A DNA stretch of 64,000 nucleotides from Plantago major (GCA_026545765.1 CM048842.1:925501-989500); one strand, 5' to 3'; shown: positions 34,004 through 45,627, numbered from the stretch's first letter. Notes: generated by a model not told the origin, from the sequence alone. Translations and numbers: made by a program.

Positions 34004-34863
34004 GAGCCCCCCATTTAGAATGACGTTTCTCACATTGATACCACTTAGTGGAACAATTACAGTTTAGTCCAAAAATCCATAATTCCGTTGACCAGCTTAA
34101 TTAAGTTGTTTCAAATGAAACAACCAAACATGGCCTTATGGAATTTTAAATAAAGAAAATAAAACTAAAAAAAAAAAACCATATTCTTCTTCCTCCATTT
34201 CTCCAACATACTTCTTCTTCCTCCATCTTCTCCAACTTCCTTCTCTTCTTATTATCTTCTTCTTCTCCGATGAATTTCTTCCTCTTTCTTGTTCCTTCTC
34301 TTTCTTCTTCTAATAAAGCCCCAGGTTTGGAGCTGGATAGCAGCTCCGATTTGGAGCTGCAACAACTCCAAATCGGATTGAGTCGATAATGACTCAAATC
34401 ATATGACTCAAATCGAGTTATTCTGACTCGAATTGGGCTGTGATCTGTCGAAGTTGTTATGCTCCGATTTCGATTAAATGTTTCGATTGTGTTTTCGGAT
34501 TTCGATTTTGATGTTCAAAGTATAGATTTAATCTAGGATTGAAGTTGGGGATAATTCACAAATTGAAATAGAAGTTTGGGGGCTTATTTGAGTTTTTTCG
34601 AAATCTTATGGTGACAAATATAAAAAAATAGATATCCAGGACTTGAATTACAATTTGTCAACATGTGTTATTGTTTGGCAACTTCCAAAATCCAATAATC
34701 TGAGAGGGGCAAAATTGACTTTTCCAGGTTTTAATTCGAATTTGGTCAAATTTGTGGACTAAAGTGTAATTGTTTACATCTAATTGGATGAAATCATAAT
34801 TGTTCGACTAAGTGATACTAATCTGTAATTACGACATCTAAAAGGGGGTCTGGATGTAATTCG
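34004..34863. mobile_element. TIR element with pyrimidine tract and GGAGCT palindromes
   Basis: Left GATACCACTTAGTGGAACAA pairs with the inverse of TTGTTCGACTAAGTGATACT at right. The core holds about 130 bases of CTTCTTC-type pyrimidines (34183-34312), then GGAGCTGGATAGCAGCTCC and GGAGCTGCAACAACTCC (34328-34370). The purine-side 83-residue frame here is a by-product of this tract. Confidence 0.65.
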
Positions 34864-35735
34864 CCCTTTATATAAATATATCTAATCTATTGATATGCAC
34901 TCAGAGATTTCGTTTTCCGTTGTAGAACATGTAATCCTTAAACACAATCAAGATTAAATTTATAAGTCAGAAGTTCTCAAATCCACAGTTTATAGCGGAA
35001 AGTTGACTCGGGATGTCGTTCTCCACGAACACTTAGCATAGGAACAAGCAAATAATGTTTGTAATTGAATGCAGAAAAGTAAACAGATTTATCTCAGACA
35101 GAATAATCAAATTGCAGTAAACCCTAAATTGCTTTGTTTGTAAATCAATGATGGAAAGGTGTAAATGTTCCCCAACCTCCCTCTGCTATGCTACTCCCAA
35201 CTTCCTAGTTAAAATTCTACGCAGTTACCTCTAACGACAGCAGGGCATAATACTATGGTGCTCAAGGCGCAGTCGGCACGAGTACCCCTATTCAGTTCAA
35301 TGAAACTACTGTCACTCAACATAACATCACACCACGAAGGATGTATAGAGTTGTATAACCACAGTTTACGTCAAATAACTATTCCATTAACATATCACGG
35401 TATGTAAAGAAGTAGCAAAAGCAGAGTTACGACAGTTTGCATTTACAAAAGAAAGTTGGCTACTCATAATAACAAAGAACAGAAATCGAAATCTAAGAAG
35501 AAAGGAAGAAGAAGCTTAGTCTTTGATGTCTTCGTGCTGCTGCTTCTAGGGTTTTCTCCTTCTAGGTGCTTGACGGCCAACGGGTTGGGGTTTCACTTCC
35601 CTGAGGACTAGTTCTCTCTCAAGAGAGCTACTTTGTGAGATGTGTAGAATTCTGAGACCCCTGAGGTCTTATTTATAGGTGAAATTTCGAGCTTAAACTG
35701 CCATTTGACGGGAGCAACACAACATCGGTATACTA
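34864..35735. other. Possible LTR remnant on the minus strand
   Basis: Composition, a minus-strand TATA-like CTATAAATAAG (near 35668-35678) and a leader-like region resemble a retrotransposon LTR. No ends or duplication were found, and no gene. Confidence 0.3.
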
Positions 35736-35964
35736 CTTGGTACGTCTTCGATATAACATCTTCCTCTCGTCTTATATTTTCCACAACCTCCATATCCATA
35801 ACCGTTTTCTTGTTTTTCTTTTCTCAATCAAATCAGCTGGGCTTTTCGCCATTCTCCACTTCACGGCTTCTCAATCAGCCAGAAGAAACAAGTTGTGTAA
35901 GTATATGCGATTTCCTTTATGTAAGTATATGCGATATAGTAGTTTGGAGTTCAAGTATCAGTGT

Positions 35965-36260
35965 TCTAGATCAGGAAGGGAAAAGGTGGAAACAGCCAAA
36001 TTACTTCACTTGATGAGGCGTTCTAGTGTCCTACTTAATCAATTTACCTTTGCTAGTCTTGTTAGTGCTGCTACTGATTTGGAGGATCCACATTATGTTC
36101 AAAGCATCCATGCTTTTGCATACAAACTGGGATCTATAATGAATTTGTGATTAATGCATTAATTGCAGTGTACATAAAGTTTTATTCATAATGGGTGGGA
36201 GATTTCATGAAATGGCCAATGAGGCGTAGTTTATTGGAATGCTCTTATATCTGGTTTACA
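35965..36260 (+). pseudogene. PPR-protein pseudogene fragment
   Basis: LLNQFTFASLVSAATDLEDP, then QSIHAFAYKLG is a typical pentatricopeptide-repeat unit (P-N-x-FTF-x-S-LL-x-A, then G-x-x-IH). The frame breaks after KLG near 36134. A shifted frame reads INALIAVYIKF, the start of the next unit. PPR proteins bind organellar RNA. Only about two decayed units remain, so this is a relic. Confidence 0.7.
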
Positions 36261-36715
36261 TGAATTTGAAAATCTTATCAAGGAATCGGGATTTTCAGGT
36301 AGATGGTTACAAAAGGTTTCGAGTCCAGTGATATGCGGATAGAAGGTATCATGGCTCACGAGTTCGCTCTTGGTAAGTGTGGCTGCATATGGCGGTGTCG
36401 TCCAGCTATGCATGGCGTCCTTGCCCAAACAACCCACTGATCTATGTTGTTTGGTCTTGATAACTTTAAAACTCACCCGGAAGCTTGGTTGCAAACAACC
36501 AAGGCTCTGGATACTAGGTCATGTAAATCAACGTTCTAACCTCAAGATTGAACCAGAAAAACAAAGAACAAAGTAATTCTCTGGTATAACCACGAAATAG
36601 ATATAATATATCACTAATTTTAGACATAAACAGAGCTACATACACAGATTGTGCAGATCTCTAAAGAACGAACGTGGTGAAAGAATCACTCTTCTAGCTT
36701 ATTCCCTGTGGTAGG

Positions 36716-36903
36716 TGTAGGAAATGTGAAAGTCCAACTCAAAGTGAGTGGAGTAGTATCTCATATATTTATACACAGTAGTACACAGTACTTAGAGTAT
36801 CAATTACAATAATTTACAAGGCAAAAAATATACTAATTGATTTAATGAGATACAAGGAAATCAAGTTTGTGATACTGACGTATCTTTTCCAATATCTTCA
36901 ACA
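36716..36903 (-). repeat. 3' LTR of the Copia derivative
   Basis: TGTAGGAAATG...CTTCAACA on the plus strand, a direct repeat of 38268-38456. Preceded by the GTAGG duplication. Confidence 0.93.
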
Positions 36904-37024
36904 CCCCCCTCAAGCGAAGCGATGGATTAGGACCAATGCAGAGCTTGGAACGGAAGAACGTAAATAGCGGGCGAGATAAGCTTTTCGTGAAGATGTCAGC
37001 AACATTGAGGTGAGATGGCACAAA

Positions 37025-38267
37025 CTATGTGACTAGGCGACCGGCAGTAACAAGCTCACGAGTGAAGTGATAGTCTAGCTCAATGTGCTTGGCACGCTTG
37101 TGAGAAACAGGGTTCTCACTTATGAAGACATCACTTTTATTATTGCATAGGAGAACAGGGGTGCTGTTCAAAGATACACAAAGTTCACGAAGGAGATGAG
37201 TAATCCAAACAATATCAGCATCGACATTTGCAAGGGCACGGTATTCGGACTCACAGCTTGAACGAGAGACGGTCGGTTGTTTCTTTGAACTCCAAAGTAC
37301 TAAGTTTGAACCCAAGAACAATGAATAGCCCGAAGTAAACCGCCTAGTCTGAGGGCAAGTAGCCCAATCAGCATCAGAATAGGCTAGCAGGGTAGGAGCT
37401 TGCGAGTTTGTAAAACGTAAACCAAAGTGTGATGTCCCTTTAACATTGCGCAGGATACGCTTAACAACAACAAAGTGATCCATAGATGGTGATTGCATGA
37501 ACTGACTAACCGTGTTGACAACAAATGAGATGTCCGGACGGGTAATGGTAAGGTACTGCAGAGCGCCAACAAGAGACTGATAAAGTGTTGGGTTGTCAAT
37601 TTTGGGACCAGCAGTACTAAGCTGAAGATTAGCAACCATAGGAGTGGATACCGGCTTGCATTCCAGAAGATCAACACGAGACAAGATATCAGTTGCGTAC
37701 TTGGATTGACTTAGAAAAAGTCCTCCATCAGAGTATGTTACTTCCAAACCGAGAAAGTAACTAAGTTTACCAAGATCCTTAATAGCAAATGTAGAATTAA
37801 TTTGAGAGGTAAACTTGGTAATCATCGTCTCATCATTTCCAGTTAATATGATATCATCAACATAGACAAGTAGATATAGGAGCACAGAACTGTGACTGAA
37901 AATGAGCAGAGAAGTGTCTGCTTGACTGCATATAAAATAAAGATTAACCAAAAAAGTGCTAAATCGTTGAAACCAGGCACGGGGAGCCTGTTTCAACCCA
38001 TATAAGGCCTTCTGTAATCGACACACATAATTCGGGAAACAAGCATCGACATAACCAAGGGGCTGCTCCATATATACAGTTTCTTCAAGCAAACAATTTA
38101 AAAAGGCATTTTTAACATCTAACTGATGCAACGACCAACCAAACATAATGGCTAGAGACAAAACGATACGCACAGTAGCAGCTTTAACCACATGACTGAA
38201 AGTAGAGCTATAGTCTAAACCAGGTACCTGAGTAAAGCCTTGGGCCACCAATCGAGCTTTGATACCA
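37025..38267 (-). pseudogene. Copia RT C-terminal part and RNase H, open frame without ATG
   Basis: About 408 residues are uninterrupted, reading from the primer site through RLVAQGFTQVPGLDY, HQLDVKNAFLNCLL, ALYGLKQAPRAW and the intact active site LLVYVDDIILTG. They continue into RNase H (LLAYSDADWATCPQTRRFTSG, SWSSKKQPTVSRS-type, KHIELDYHF). The sequence resembles Ale/Retrofit-like Copia elements. No ATG precedes the domain, so protein would not normally be made. Conservation of the open frame reflects recent origin, not present function. Confidence 0.9.
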
Positions 38268-38456
38268 TGTAGGAAATGTGAAAGTCCAACTCAAAGTGAG
38301 TGGAGTAGTATCTCATATATTTATACACAGTAGTACACAGTACATAGAGTATCAATTACAATAACTTACAAGGCAAACAAATATACTAATTGATTTAATG
38401 AGATACAAGGAAATCAAGTTTGTGATACTTCCGTATCTTTTCCAATATCTTCAACA
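38268..38456 (-). repeat. 5' LTR of the Copia derivative
   Basis: A direct repeat of 36716-36903. On the minus strand it ends TTCCTACA and is followed by TGGTATCAAAGC (38256-38267), the initiator-Met primer site. Confidence 0.93.
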
Positions 38457-38524
38457 GTAGGTAAAATATATCTAATTTAAATTAATATTCAACATATATA
38501 ACGAAAGAGAAGTAGGTTATAAAG

Positions 38525-38757
38525 TACTCCCTCCATTTCAGAGAAAGTGTTACATTTTGACTTTGACCGGTCAACTGTCTTTGAGTTTGACCACAAATTA
38601 CTCATAAACGATAATAGTAAATAATTTAATAAAATCATATAATAAAAATTTAATTACTAAATTTTCATTATATAATTTTAATAATTTATTTATTAATATC
38701 GTTAAATAAATTAATGGTCATCTGTGAAACGATTGTAATATAAAATGTAATACTTTT
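38525..38757. mobile_element. Stowaway-like MITE lacking its right end
   Basis: It shares CTCCCTCC, GTGTTACATTTTGACTTTGA and a long AT-rich core with the complete copy at 45004-45263. The right terminus (GAAATGGAGGGAGTA in the other copy) is missing. Confidence 0.75.
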
Positions 38758-39421
38758 CTAAAAAAGAAGATAAATGAATCAAACAATAATGGGCTAAGCC
38801 CATGAAAAGCCTAACTTAACTTTAAGTGTTCCAATAATAATCTAAAGATAATATGATAACTAAAATATAAATGGGCACAAAGCCTCGAGTCTTCTTCGCC
38901 CACACACGAGTGCGTCGCCCATGTTGGGTTTGATCACAAACTAAAAAAATCTTTAAAAGTAAAAGAAAAAAAATCAACCCACAAGTAAAGGAAAAATGTT
39001 CACCTTGGCAAGTGGTATTAGCTAGGGTGTTGTATGATACTCTTACATATCTTTTGGGTTTTCTTAAAATAGGGGTATATGTGTAAATCATGGGTTTATA
39101 TATTAGATTTGTAATAATTGAATTTATTGCTTTTAATATGTGCACAAGATTTCTAACTTGCTTATGAGTAATCAGACATATAATCACGAGGCGTTTGTGT
39201 AAATTCCTCTAAATAAGTAAACAAATAAGTATTACTTTTACATCAACTGGTGGATCCATAATTTACAATCGGGAGTTATATATATGGAATTATTTCCCGA
39301 GTGGTTAATTTTAAAATTTGCAAAATATAGGAGAGGACAACAATCCACCATGCCCTTATTGTCCCCGTTTACTCCTACACATTACTTTCAAATTAACACC
39401 ATGCATTTGACATGTAAGGGC
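38758..39421. other. Intergenic, no gene seen
   Basis: AT-rich. The minus-strand 121-residue frame at 38822-39187 has no recognisable domain and low-complexity ends. Confidence 0.5.
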
Positions 39422-40297
39422 AATTACATACAATACTTCTTAAATTATGTCCAATAACATATTTTTCCCCACTATTCAAAGAATAGTAGATTCGTCAAAA
39501 AAAATGCACTGCGTAATTTCCTTAATTACAGATGGATCCAAAAGTCAACACCCATATTTGATTTTTGCTGATATGTCATCCAAAGTTGGTTTTATTCACG
39601 AAAATGCCATTGAGTATTTTGATTTTTGAGTTTCTTTTATTCTTTCTCTTTAATTTGTTTTGTTTTCTCTTTTCTATTTATTTACTAGGTTATAACAAAT
39701 TGCAATTCAAGTCCCTCAAGAAGATCAAATTTTCCATTGTCCATCCATTAATTTTCTAAAAACCTCAAACAAGTACCATAACTCTCAAATCGAAATAAAA
39801 CATCAACAAAATACCAAAATTTGATTCAAACATGGAAGTTCGGAATTTTTACAGCTCCAATCGGAGTTAGAAGCTCCGATTGGAGCTGTAAATCAACTCC
39901 GATGGGGCTACAACGCCACCGGAGCTTTATATGCAGCTCAATCGGAGCTGTTACAGCTCCGATTTGAGGACTGTATTGGGGATGTTAATTAGCCCCAAAT
40001 CAGAGCTCTTGATCGGAGGGTAAAGAAGAAAAGAAGCGGAAGAAAAAAAATGAAGAGAAGGGAAGAAGGAAGAACGAAGAAGAAGAGGAAGATGATTTTT
40101 TTTAGCTCTTCTTTAATAATAAATTAATTTTAATTTTACTTTTGATTTTGTTTCATATACCAACCTCTAAATATCCACATGGAAGAGAGAGAAAGGTGTT
40201 TTGGTCAACTATATGGGGTAATTGTTATTTTTTGGATAGTGGGGGTAATGTGTGAAGGGGGTGTATTGCATGGTATATATCGGACATGTAATTCATA
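39422..40297. mobile_element. TIR element with GGAGCT palindromes and purine tract
   Basis: Left ATTACATACAATAC...CCCCACTATTCAAA is roughly inverse to the right end (inverse: ATTACATGTCC...CCCCCACTATCCAAA). The core carries repeated CAGCTCCGAT/ATCGGAGCTG palindromes (39852-40018). A purine tract of AGAAGAAGAGG type follows (40017-40094). It has the same module as 34004-34863 in opposite orientation. Ends are approximate. Confidence 0.55.
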
Positions 40298-40539
40298 GTT
40301 CTTGCAATTAATGCAATTATATATACACTAGACTAGATCATGATCAGATCGATCCATCTATATCTATTTACAAAGACTTAAAAGAGTCCTAGTAACTAAT
40401 GAGAGTCTGAGAGTCCTTCTTCAAATTATATGAGGGCTAAATTTCGCGGATCTTTTAACCCATTTTTCTAATTTTGCGAATCTGGGTCGCTGACGGGTCA
40501 TCCAAGCGGGTTTTAAAATTTGAATTCGAGTTGAATATA

Positions 40540-42575
40540 GATGGTAATTTTCAGCTCCTTTAATTCATTTTCTTCATATTCTCCCCAGCTCACAAAACCC
40601 TAGCCTCCATAGTTCTGGTTTCATCTTCACCATCAACCTATTGGACCAGGAATTTCAGAGAGAGAAAGAGAAGGCGATCGAGGAATTCGATCGGGTGAGA
40701 AATTTCACCTCTTTCAGGGTCGATGGAAGCTGATCAACCTAATCGGACGAGGAATCTCAGAGAGAGAAGCTAGAGGAAATTAGGCGAGGAATTTCAGCTT
40801 CTTCGTGTCCGATCTGATTAGTTTTCCCCATTTTTACATCAATTTTGGCTTCTGATTATGAGGATGAGAAGCTAGCTCAATTCCTCGAATGTGATCTCCC
40901 ATGCCTCTCCGAGATTTCCAATCAGGTATACTATTTATGCATTTGTTTTTTGGATTTGATCGATTTGCTTCGACTGTTGTTAAATCGGAATGATATGCTT
41001 CGTTTTCTGTTGTTTTGGTTGCTTATGCTCCATTTTTACTTCTATTGTTGTTAGATTGCTTCGTTTTTTCTGTTGTTTTGGTTGTTTGTGCTTCATTTTT
41101 GCTTCGACTATTGTAAGATTGGCATGATCTGCTTCGTTTTTGTTACAGCGGCATAATCTGCTTCGTTTTCTGGGATGTATATGGGAATAGCCTATTTTTA
41201 TACTTGAATTGCTGATGTTTAATGTTAAATAGCTAATGATTTAGTATAGATTTTTTGTTTCATCTTTTGAAGTACTTATTTTGTTTGATTTTTTAATGTG
41301 AATTGTGTATGTTTACCAATTAATTGTTGATGGTTTCATTTTTTCTTTATAGAGTTTCTGTAGTTTTGTAAAACTGTGTCTATGTGTGAGTAGCCTATTT
41401 TTATATTGGAATTGTTGATATTTAATGGTAAATAGGTGATGTTTTAATATAGTTTTTTTTTCATCTTTTGAAATTGTTTAGGTTTTTATGCAAATGGTGT
41501 ATGTTTAGCAGCTAATTGTTGATATTTGTGGTTTCATTCTTCTTTATAGAGTTTATGTAGTTTTGTATAACCGTGATGTATGTGTGAATAGCCTATTTTT
41601 ATACTGAAATTGTTGATGTTTAATGGTAAATATGTGACGTTTTCAAATAAGATCTTTGTTTCATCTTTTGAAGTTGTTTAGGTTTTTATATAAATGGTTT
41701 ATGTTTAGCTATAAATTGTTGATATTTGTGATTTCAGTCTTTTGGGTTTTTGTTGTTTTGTACAGTTGGGATGTATGTGTGAATAGCCTATTTTTATATT
41801 AGAATTGTTGATGTTTAATGGTAGATATGTGATGTTTTAATATAGGTTTTTTGTTTCATCTTTTTGAAGTTCTTATTATTTAGGTTTTTATACAAAAATG
41901 GTGTATGTTTAGCTATAAATTGCTGATATTTGAGATTTTCTGTAGTTTTATAGAACTTGGATGTATGTGTGAATAGCCTATTTTTTACACTAAAATTGCT
42001 GATGTTTTATGGTAAATAGGTGTGATGTGTTAATATAGATTTTCTGTTTCATCTTTTGAAGTTATTATTATTTTAGATTTTTATGTACTGGTGTATGTTT
42101 ATCTGTAAATTGTTGATATTTGTGGTTTCATTACTTTTTTGTAGTTTTGTAAATTTGGTATCTTTTTAATTGTGAATTGTGCATGTTTTTATTGCAATTG
42201 TTGATGTGGAATGTAAAACATGTGATGTTAGATGATTTTTTATCTCCGAATGCTTAAATTTTCTTACCACTAATATCATATGTTAATATTGTAACTGTTG
42301 ATGTTAAATGTTAAATAGATGATGTTTTGTTGACATTTTTGTTGTATATATTAGGTTTTCGTAAATAGAGTGGTCGAATAAAGAAAAAGATTGATCACAA
42401 AGATGGAGTCTTGGAGACATGGATGAAGGGGTCGACGAACAAGCGAAGGGCGTGAAGAATGTTATGGCGGATGTAGATCGTTTTTTGCAAAGATGATTGT
42501 AGTTTGTATTAAGTGAATTTGAATATTTTTATTATTTTATATGTAATGGCATTTATCGTTTGATGAATAAAATTG
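40540..42575 (+). other. Possible two-exon transcription unit without an intact ORF
   Basis: From about 40540 the DNA looks like a plant 5' leader (AAAACCCTAGCC at 40596) and a first exon ending at GTATAC (40927). Its coding-like tail reads SDYEDEKLAQFLECDLPCLS, but no in-frame ATG precedes it. The only nearby ATG (40722) opens about 15 codons. An acceptor TATATATTAG lies near 42354, and AATAAA at 42567 could end the transcript. Joining the exons gives a stop after about nine codons. The intron is mostly a tandem repeat. It may be a non-coding RNA, a decayed gene or an unrecognised element. Confidence 0.35.
41160..42345 (+). repeat. Tandem repeat of about 195-bp units
   Basis: The block GAATAGCCTATTTTTATA recurs near 41184, 41389, 41587, 41783 and 41972, i.e. 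every 190-204 bases. Each copy is followed by ATTGxTGATGTTTAATGGTA, TTTCATCTTTTGAAGT and TGTATGTTTAGCT. About six units in all; the outer ones are diverged. It lies wholly in the putative intron. Confidence 0.85.
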
Positions 42576-42721
42576 AGTTCTATGTTTATTTTTGAATATT
42601 ATGTTTTTTTGTTGGATAAGTAGGTTATCATCAATGATTTTACGTTAAACATAGACCTTTATATACTAAACATAGACAATTTGATATAAAATATCATTAT
42701 GATTGGATGAATACATGAAAG

Positions 42722-42840
42722 CCATGATAAGATGAGTAATGTTAAAAGAAGAAGGAAAAAAAAAAAGCGGGTCGACCCGGCCAAGATAAGTAATGTTAAA
42801 AGAAGAAAGAAAAAAAAAGTGGGTCGACCCGGTTTGGCCG
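42722..42840. repeat. Two 55-60-bp direct repeats with a GGGTCGACCC palindrome
   Basis: GATAAGxTxAGTAATGTTAAAAGAAG, then an A-run and GGGTCGACCCGG occur twice in tandem (about 42726 and 42783). They probably derive from slippage in a decayed MITE. Confidence 0.8.
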
Positions 42841-42994
42841 GGTCAACTCGCAAGAAAAGCAGATTGTAGAATTTTATATGTAAATTGCCTATATTTGTAT
42901 ATTATATAGTACTTTTAAAGACCCTCAATATATTGTGGACTTTAAGGATACAGACTCATATCTATTTACCTATTTTAACTTAAACAAACACTAA

Positions 42995-43714
42995 TTAAGC
43001 AAGTCTACTTCTCTTTGATGTTATTGATGTAAGTTCCGGAGATGGCTGTCTCTTCTTAGTCACTCTAACCGGCTCCGGTACGCTATCAGACCCAATCAGG
43101 TTTGGAAAATTAACCTTAGCTCGTGCGCCACGCAGTTTAAAAGCAGCACGATCATAAGCCAATGCTGCCTCCTCAGGAGTCTCATACGTCCCTAGCCACG
43201 TCCTGACACCTTTCTTGGCTTTGTCCCTTATCTCCGCGGCAAACTTTCCCCATGGGCGTCGCCTCACTCCTTTGTACCTCTTCCATTCGGTGGAAGGCGC
43301 GTCAACAACACATGGTTCATCCGTTTCTCCTTTCGGGGAGATCTCATTCTCACCGGACATTAATAACTCATCTATCATTTGAGTCGTCGTAGAATCCACA
43401 ATCTGCTTTTGATCATTTACTACAAAATCAAAGCCGTCGTCTGGTAGTACACAACGTGAGAAAACATGCTCAGAAATTTGTGGACATTCAAAATCGTTAA
43501 ACATTTGCCAAAAATGATCTGAAGAAGTGAAACTTGAAGTAACTTCGGAATCAGGAGAAAATGTGGCATTGGTCTGTAGCAAAGTATCGGAAAAGAAATT
43601 GGAGTCGTCGAAGATGGAATTCATGTCGAAATGTGATGGAGAGATTTCTTGATCATTGAAAAGAAAAGAGTCAATGGAGTCAAGAAAGGATGAAGATGAA
43701 CTTTGTGATTCCAT
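42995..43714 (-). CDS. AP2/ERF transcription factor, group IX-like (second gene)
   Basis: A 239-residue intronless protein. The AP2/ERF domain is at about 147-203 ([39 protein letters not shown]) with the ERF-type alanine and aspartate (A14, D19). It is predicted to bind GCC-box DNA in the nucleus and act in ethylene, jasmonate or stress signalling by analogy with group IX members. The N-terminal half is acidic (residues about 29-60 equal one unit of the triplicate in the first gene). [14 protein letters not shown] motif sits at about 108-120 and a basic tail (TKKR, TSKRSR) ends the protein. After EIRD the sequence has KAKKG where the other genes have PAKKG. It starts MESQSSS like the third gene, to which it is the closer paralogue; a TATA box lies about 75 bases upstream. 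Confidence 0.95.
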   Translation of the reverse strand: MESQSSSSSFLDSIDSFLFNDQEISPSHFDMNSIFDDSNFFSDTLLQTNATFSPDSEVTSSFTSSDHFWQMFNDFECPQISEHVFSRCVLPDDGFDFVVNDQKQIVDSTTTQMIDELLMSGENEISPKGETDEPCVVDAPSTEWKRYKGVRRRPWGKFAAEIRDKAKKGVRTWLGTYETPEEAALAYDRAAFKLRGARAKVNFPNLIGSDSVPEPVRVTKKRQPSPELTSITSKRSRLA

Positions 43715-43785
43715 GTTAAGTTGAATTGGATTTTGATTAAGTTTCTGTTTATAGAATAGATCGAATATCGGATTATAAGAAGTGT

Positions 43786-43795
43786 CTATATATGG
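43786..43795 (-). promoter_or_regulatory. Candidate TATA box of the second ERF gene
   Basis: CCATATATAG on the minus strand, about 75 bases before the ATG at 43714. A second TATATATA run lies at 43803-43812, so the exact box is uncertain. Confidence 0.55.
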
Positions 43796-43856
43796 AGAAC
43801 AATATATATATATGCCTGGATCTGTTAGATTGAAGTTTGAAATGATGTTTCTTCGA

Positions 43857-44205
43857 AAAAGCAGTTGTTATTGGTCTTGTGAATTGTTTATACCTTACCC
43901 TAATTAAATTAATTCATCACGTTGAAATGACCTGTTCCTTTAACTATTTTATTCATGGCACTTCTTTATGTGTACAATACTTAGTCTATATTCTCTATTT
44001 CAATTCAGTTCTGCTTAGTTATATTTTATGTTATAATTCAGTTCAGTGCAGACAAAGAGAACACAGCCTTAATAATAATAGACCCAAAATAATATTTTAC
44101 TACCACTATCAATTAGTTAATCAATTAATTAATGTGTTTAATCCTTACGGAATAATTGATCATATTTTGCCCAGTTATGGATCAATGATGTTGCATGTTG
44201 CGCGC
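43857..44205 (-). promoter_or_regulatory. Upstream region shared with the third ERF gene
   Basis: Blocks such as CACGTTGAAATGACC, GTTCCTT, ATTTTATTCA, ATGGCAC and CGGAATAATTGAT occur in the same order upstream of the third gene (49295-49545). Conservation after duplication may mark shared regulatory sites or simply recent common ancestry. Confidence 0.65.
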
Positions 44206-45003
44206 CCGCGGGCTTATCTTGCTTTATCTCCAGAATTATTTGAGACTGCTAAAAAAATCCCAAAACCTGTTAATTTGATCAGTATAATTGCATTTAAGGT
44301 TACGGATATTGATCTGATCCGTATGCTAGATCGAATAGCAGATCATACGTTTTCTCATCCGATTGATTTGATCCGCGGCCAGATATCCGTGATCTATCCT
44401 TTTTTTTTAACCGGCAAAAGTTTGTCCATAATAAAAAAGAAACGGTTAAACGAGCACAAGAAATGCACACAAATACAAATACAAACAAAAAGAGAGAATT
44501 ATTTTCATTTTCATTATAATTTACACACCTTATATAGTTCCATTTTAATGTACTAGCTTAAATCTGTGTTATAGTTAAGTTAAGAGAAGTATTTTGTTAT
44601 CGTCTATCTATAGTTTTATATTATGGTAATTAATTCGGTATTTTGGTAATTAATGAAAATAGATCGCTTATTTGAATTTGAAGTAACAATGATATAAGTT
44701 GTGTTTTGGATATTGTAAAGAGTACAAGTCTCAATATTGCTAAATCTTTTTGGACTTTTTTCTTTCGAGCAGATTGAACATCAAATTATAAAAAAGTAGC
44801 GGATCACGGATCGGATATGAACATATATCCGTGCGGATCAATCTGCCATAAATAATTTGGATCGCAGATGGAGTTTTTCTCCATCGGTATGGGTAGGATC
44901 GGATCAAATTGTCGACATGATTTGGTTTCACAAGTAATTTGTTCAAATTTTTAGGGTTCCTTTATATTTATTGGAGGGCAGGACATGTATAATCCTTCGT
45001 AAT
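44206..45003. other. Intergenic with GGATC-rich inverted blocks
   Basis: Blocks near 44300-44400 (GATCTGATCCG, ATATCCGTGATC) are inversely related to those near 44800-44915 (GGATCACGGATCGGATAT, AGGATCGGATCAAATTG). This suggests a TIR element of about 640 bp with unclear ends. No supported gene. Confidence 0.45.
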
Positions 45004-45263
45004 TACTCTCTCCATTTTAGATAAAGTGTTACATTTTGACTTTAACCAGTTAACTGTCTTCGAGTTTGACCACAAATTACTCATAAACGATAATAGTAAA
45101 TAATTTAATAAAATCATATAATAAAAATTTAATTACTAAATTTTCATTATATAATTTTAATAATTTATTTATTAATATCGTTGAAGAGTAAATTGTGGTC
45201 AAACGCGGAGACAGTTGACCGCAAAATAGTAAAATGTAACACTTTTCTGAAATGGAGGGAGTA
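45004..45263. mobile_element. Stowaway-like MITE, complete copy
   Basis: TACTCTCTCCATTTTAGATA at the left is matched by TTTCTGAAATGGAGGGAGTA at the right, with TA at both ends. Subterminal TGTTACATTTTGACT pairs with its inverse. The interior is nearly identical to 38540-38705. Confidence 0.88.
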
Positions 45264-45509
45264 GTACACATATATAATACTACTATATTATCATAATTAT
45301 CTCTAATTATATTACGACAACTGGGATTTAAAAATTTGACTTAAATAAAAGTATAACCGTAGGATCCCATCTAGGGACCAAATATTTGTTGTCCTTTTCC
45401 ATGATTAACACATGCAAGAAAAATTGTTCATGTCAATAATTCAATTACCGAAAAGTTGGAATATCAATGTGAATTTTTTATCTCCATTTTGCACATTGTA
45501 TTTATATTT
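45264..45509. other. Short AT-rich intergenic stretch, no gene seen
   Basis: Spacer between two Stowaway-like elements; nothing recognisable. Confidence 0.5.
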
Positions 45510-45625
45510 TACTCCCTCCGTCTCACGCCAGTTGTGCAATTTTGACTTTTTCGGAGTCAATAAAATTGAACTTTGACTACGAATTAATCTTAAACCGTAA
45601 TGATAAAATCTTCAATGAAAAGTTC
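45510..45625. mobile_element. Left half of a Stowaway-like MITE
   Basis: TACTCCCTCCGTCTCACGCC, TTTTGACTTTTTCGGAGTCAA and TTGACTACGAATTAATCTTA match the family at 18613. The copy stops abruptly where Gypsy sequence begins. Confidence 0.8.
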
Positions 45626-45627
45626 GC

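Larger units (their letters stand above)
36716..38456 (-). mobile_element. Copia deletion derivative with intact RT-RNase H frame
   Basis: Two short LTRs (36716-36903 and 38268-38456, 188-189 bp, about five differences) enclose 1364 bp. A perfect duplication, GTAGG, flanks it (36711-36715 and 38457-38461). On the minus strand the primer site TGGTATCA abuts the 5' LTR and is followed immediately by the middle of RT, so gag, protease, integrase and the start of RT are gone. A purine tract (TTGAGGGGGG) abuts the 3' LTR. Confidence 0.93.

Noticed and set aside
34146..34397. 83-residue Glu/Lys-rich minus-strand protein
   Set aside because: Translation of the polypyrimidine/polypurine tract of a TIR element.
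35737..36150. 137-residue protein-coding gene
   Set aside because: Only the last 45 or so residues match a PPR unit and the frame breaks immediately after; the first part is unrelated sequence.
40845..41054. 69-residue plus-strand protein
   Set aside because: The first codon is TTG, not ATG. Only the first 27 or so codons look coding before a splice donor; the rest is intron.
43879..44556. 225-residue plus-strand open frame upstream of the second ERF
   Set aside because: No recognisable domain, AT-driven composition, and it overlaps DNA homologous to the promoter of the third ERF, where the frame is not kept.
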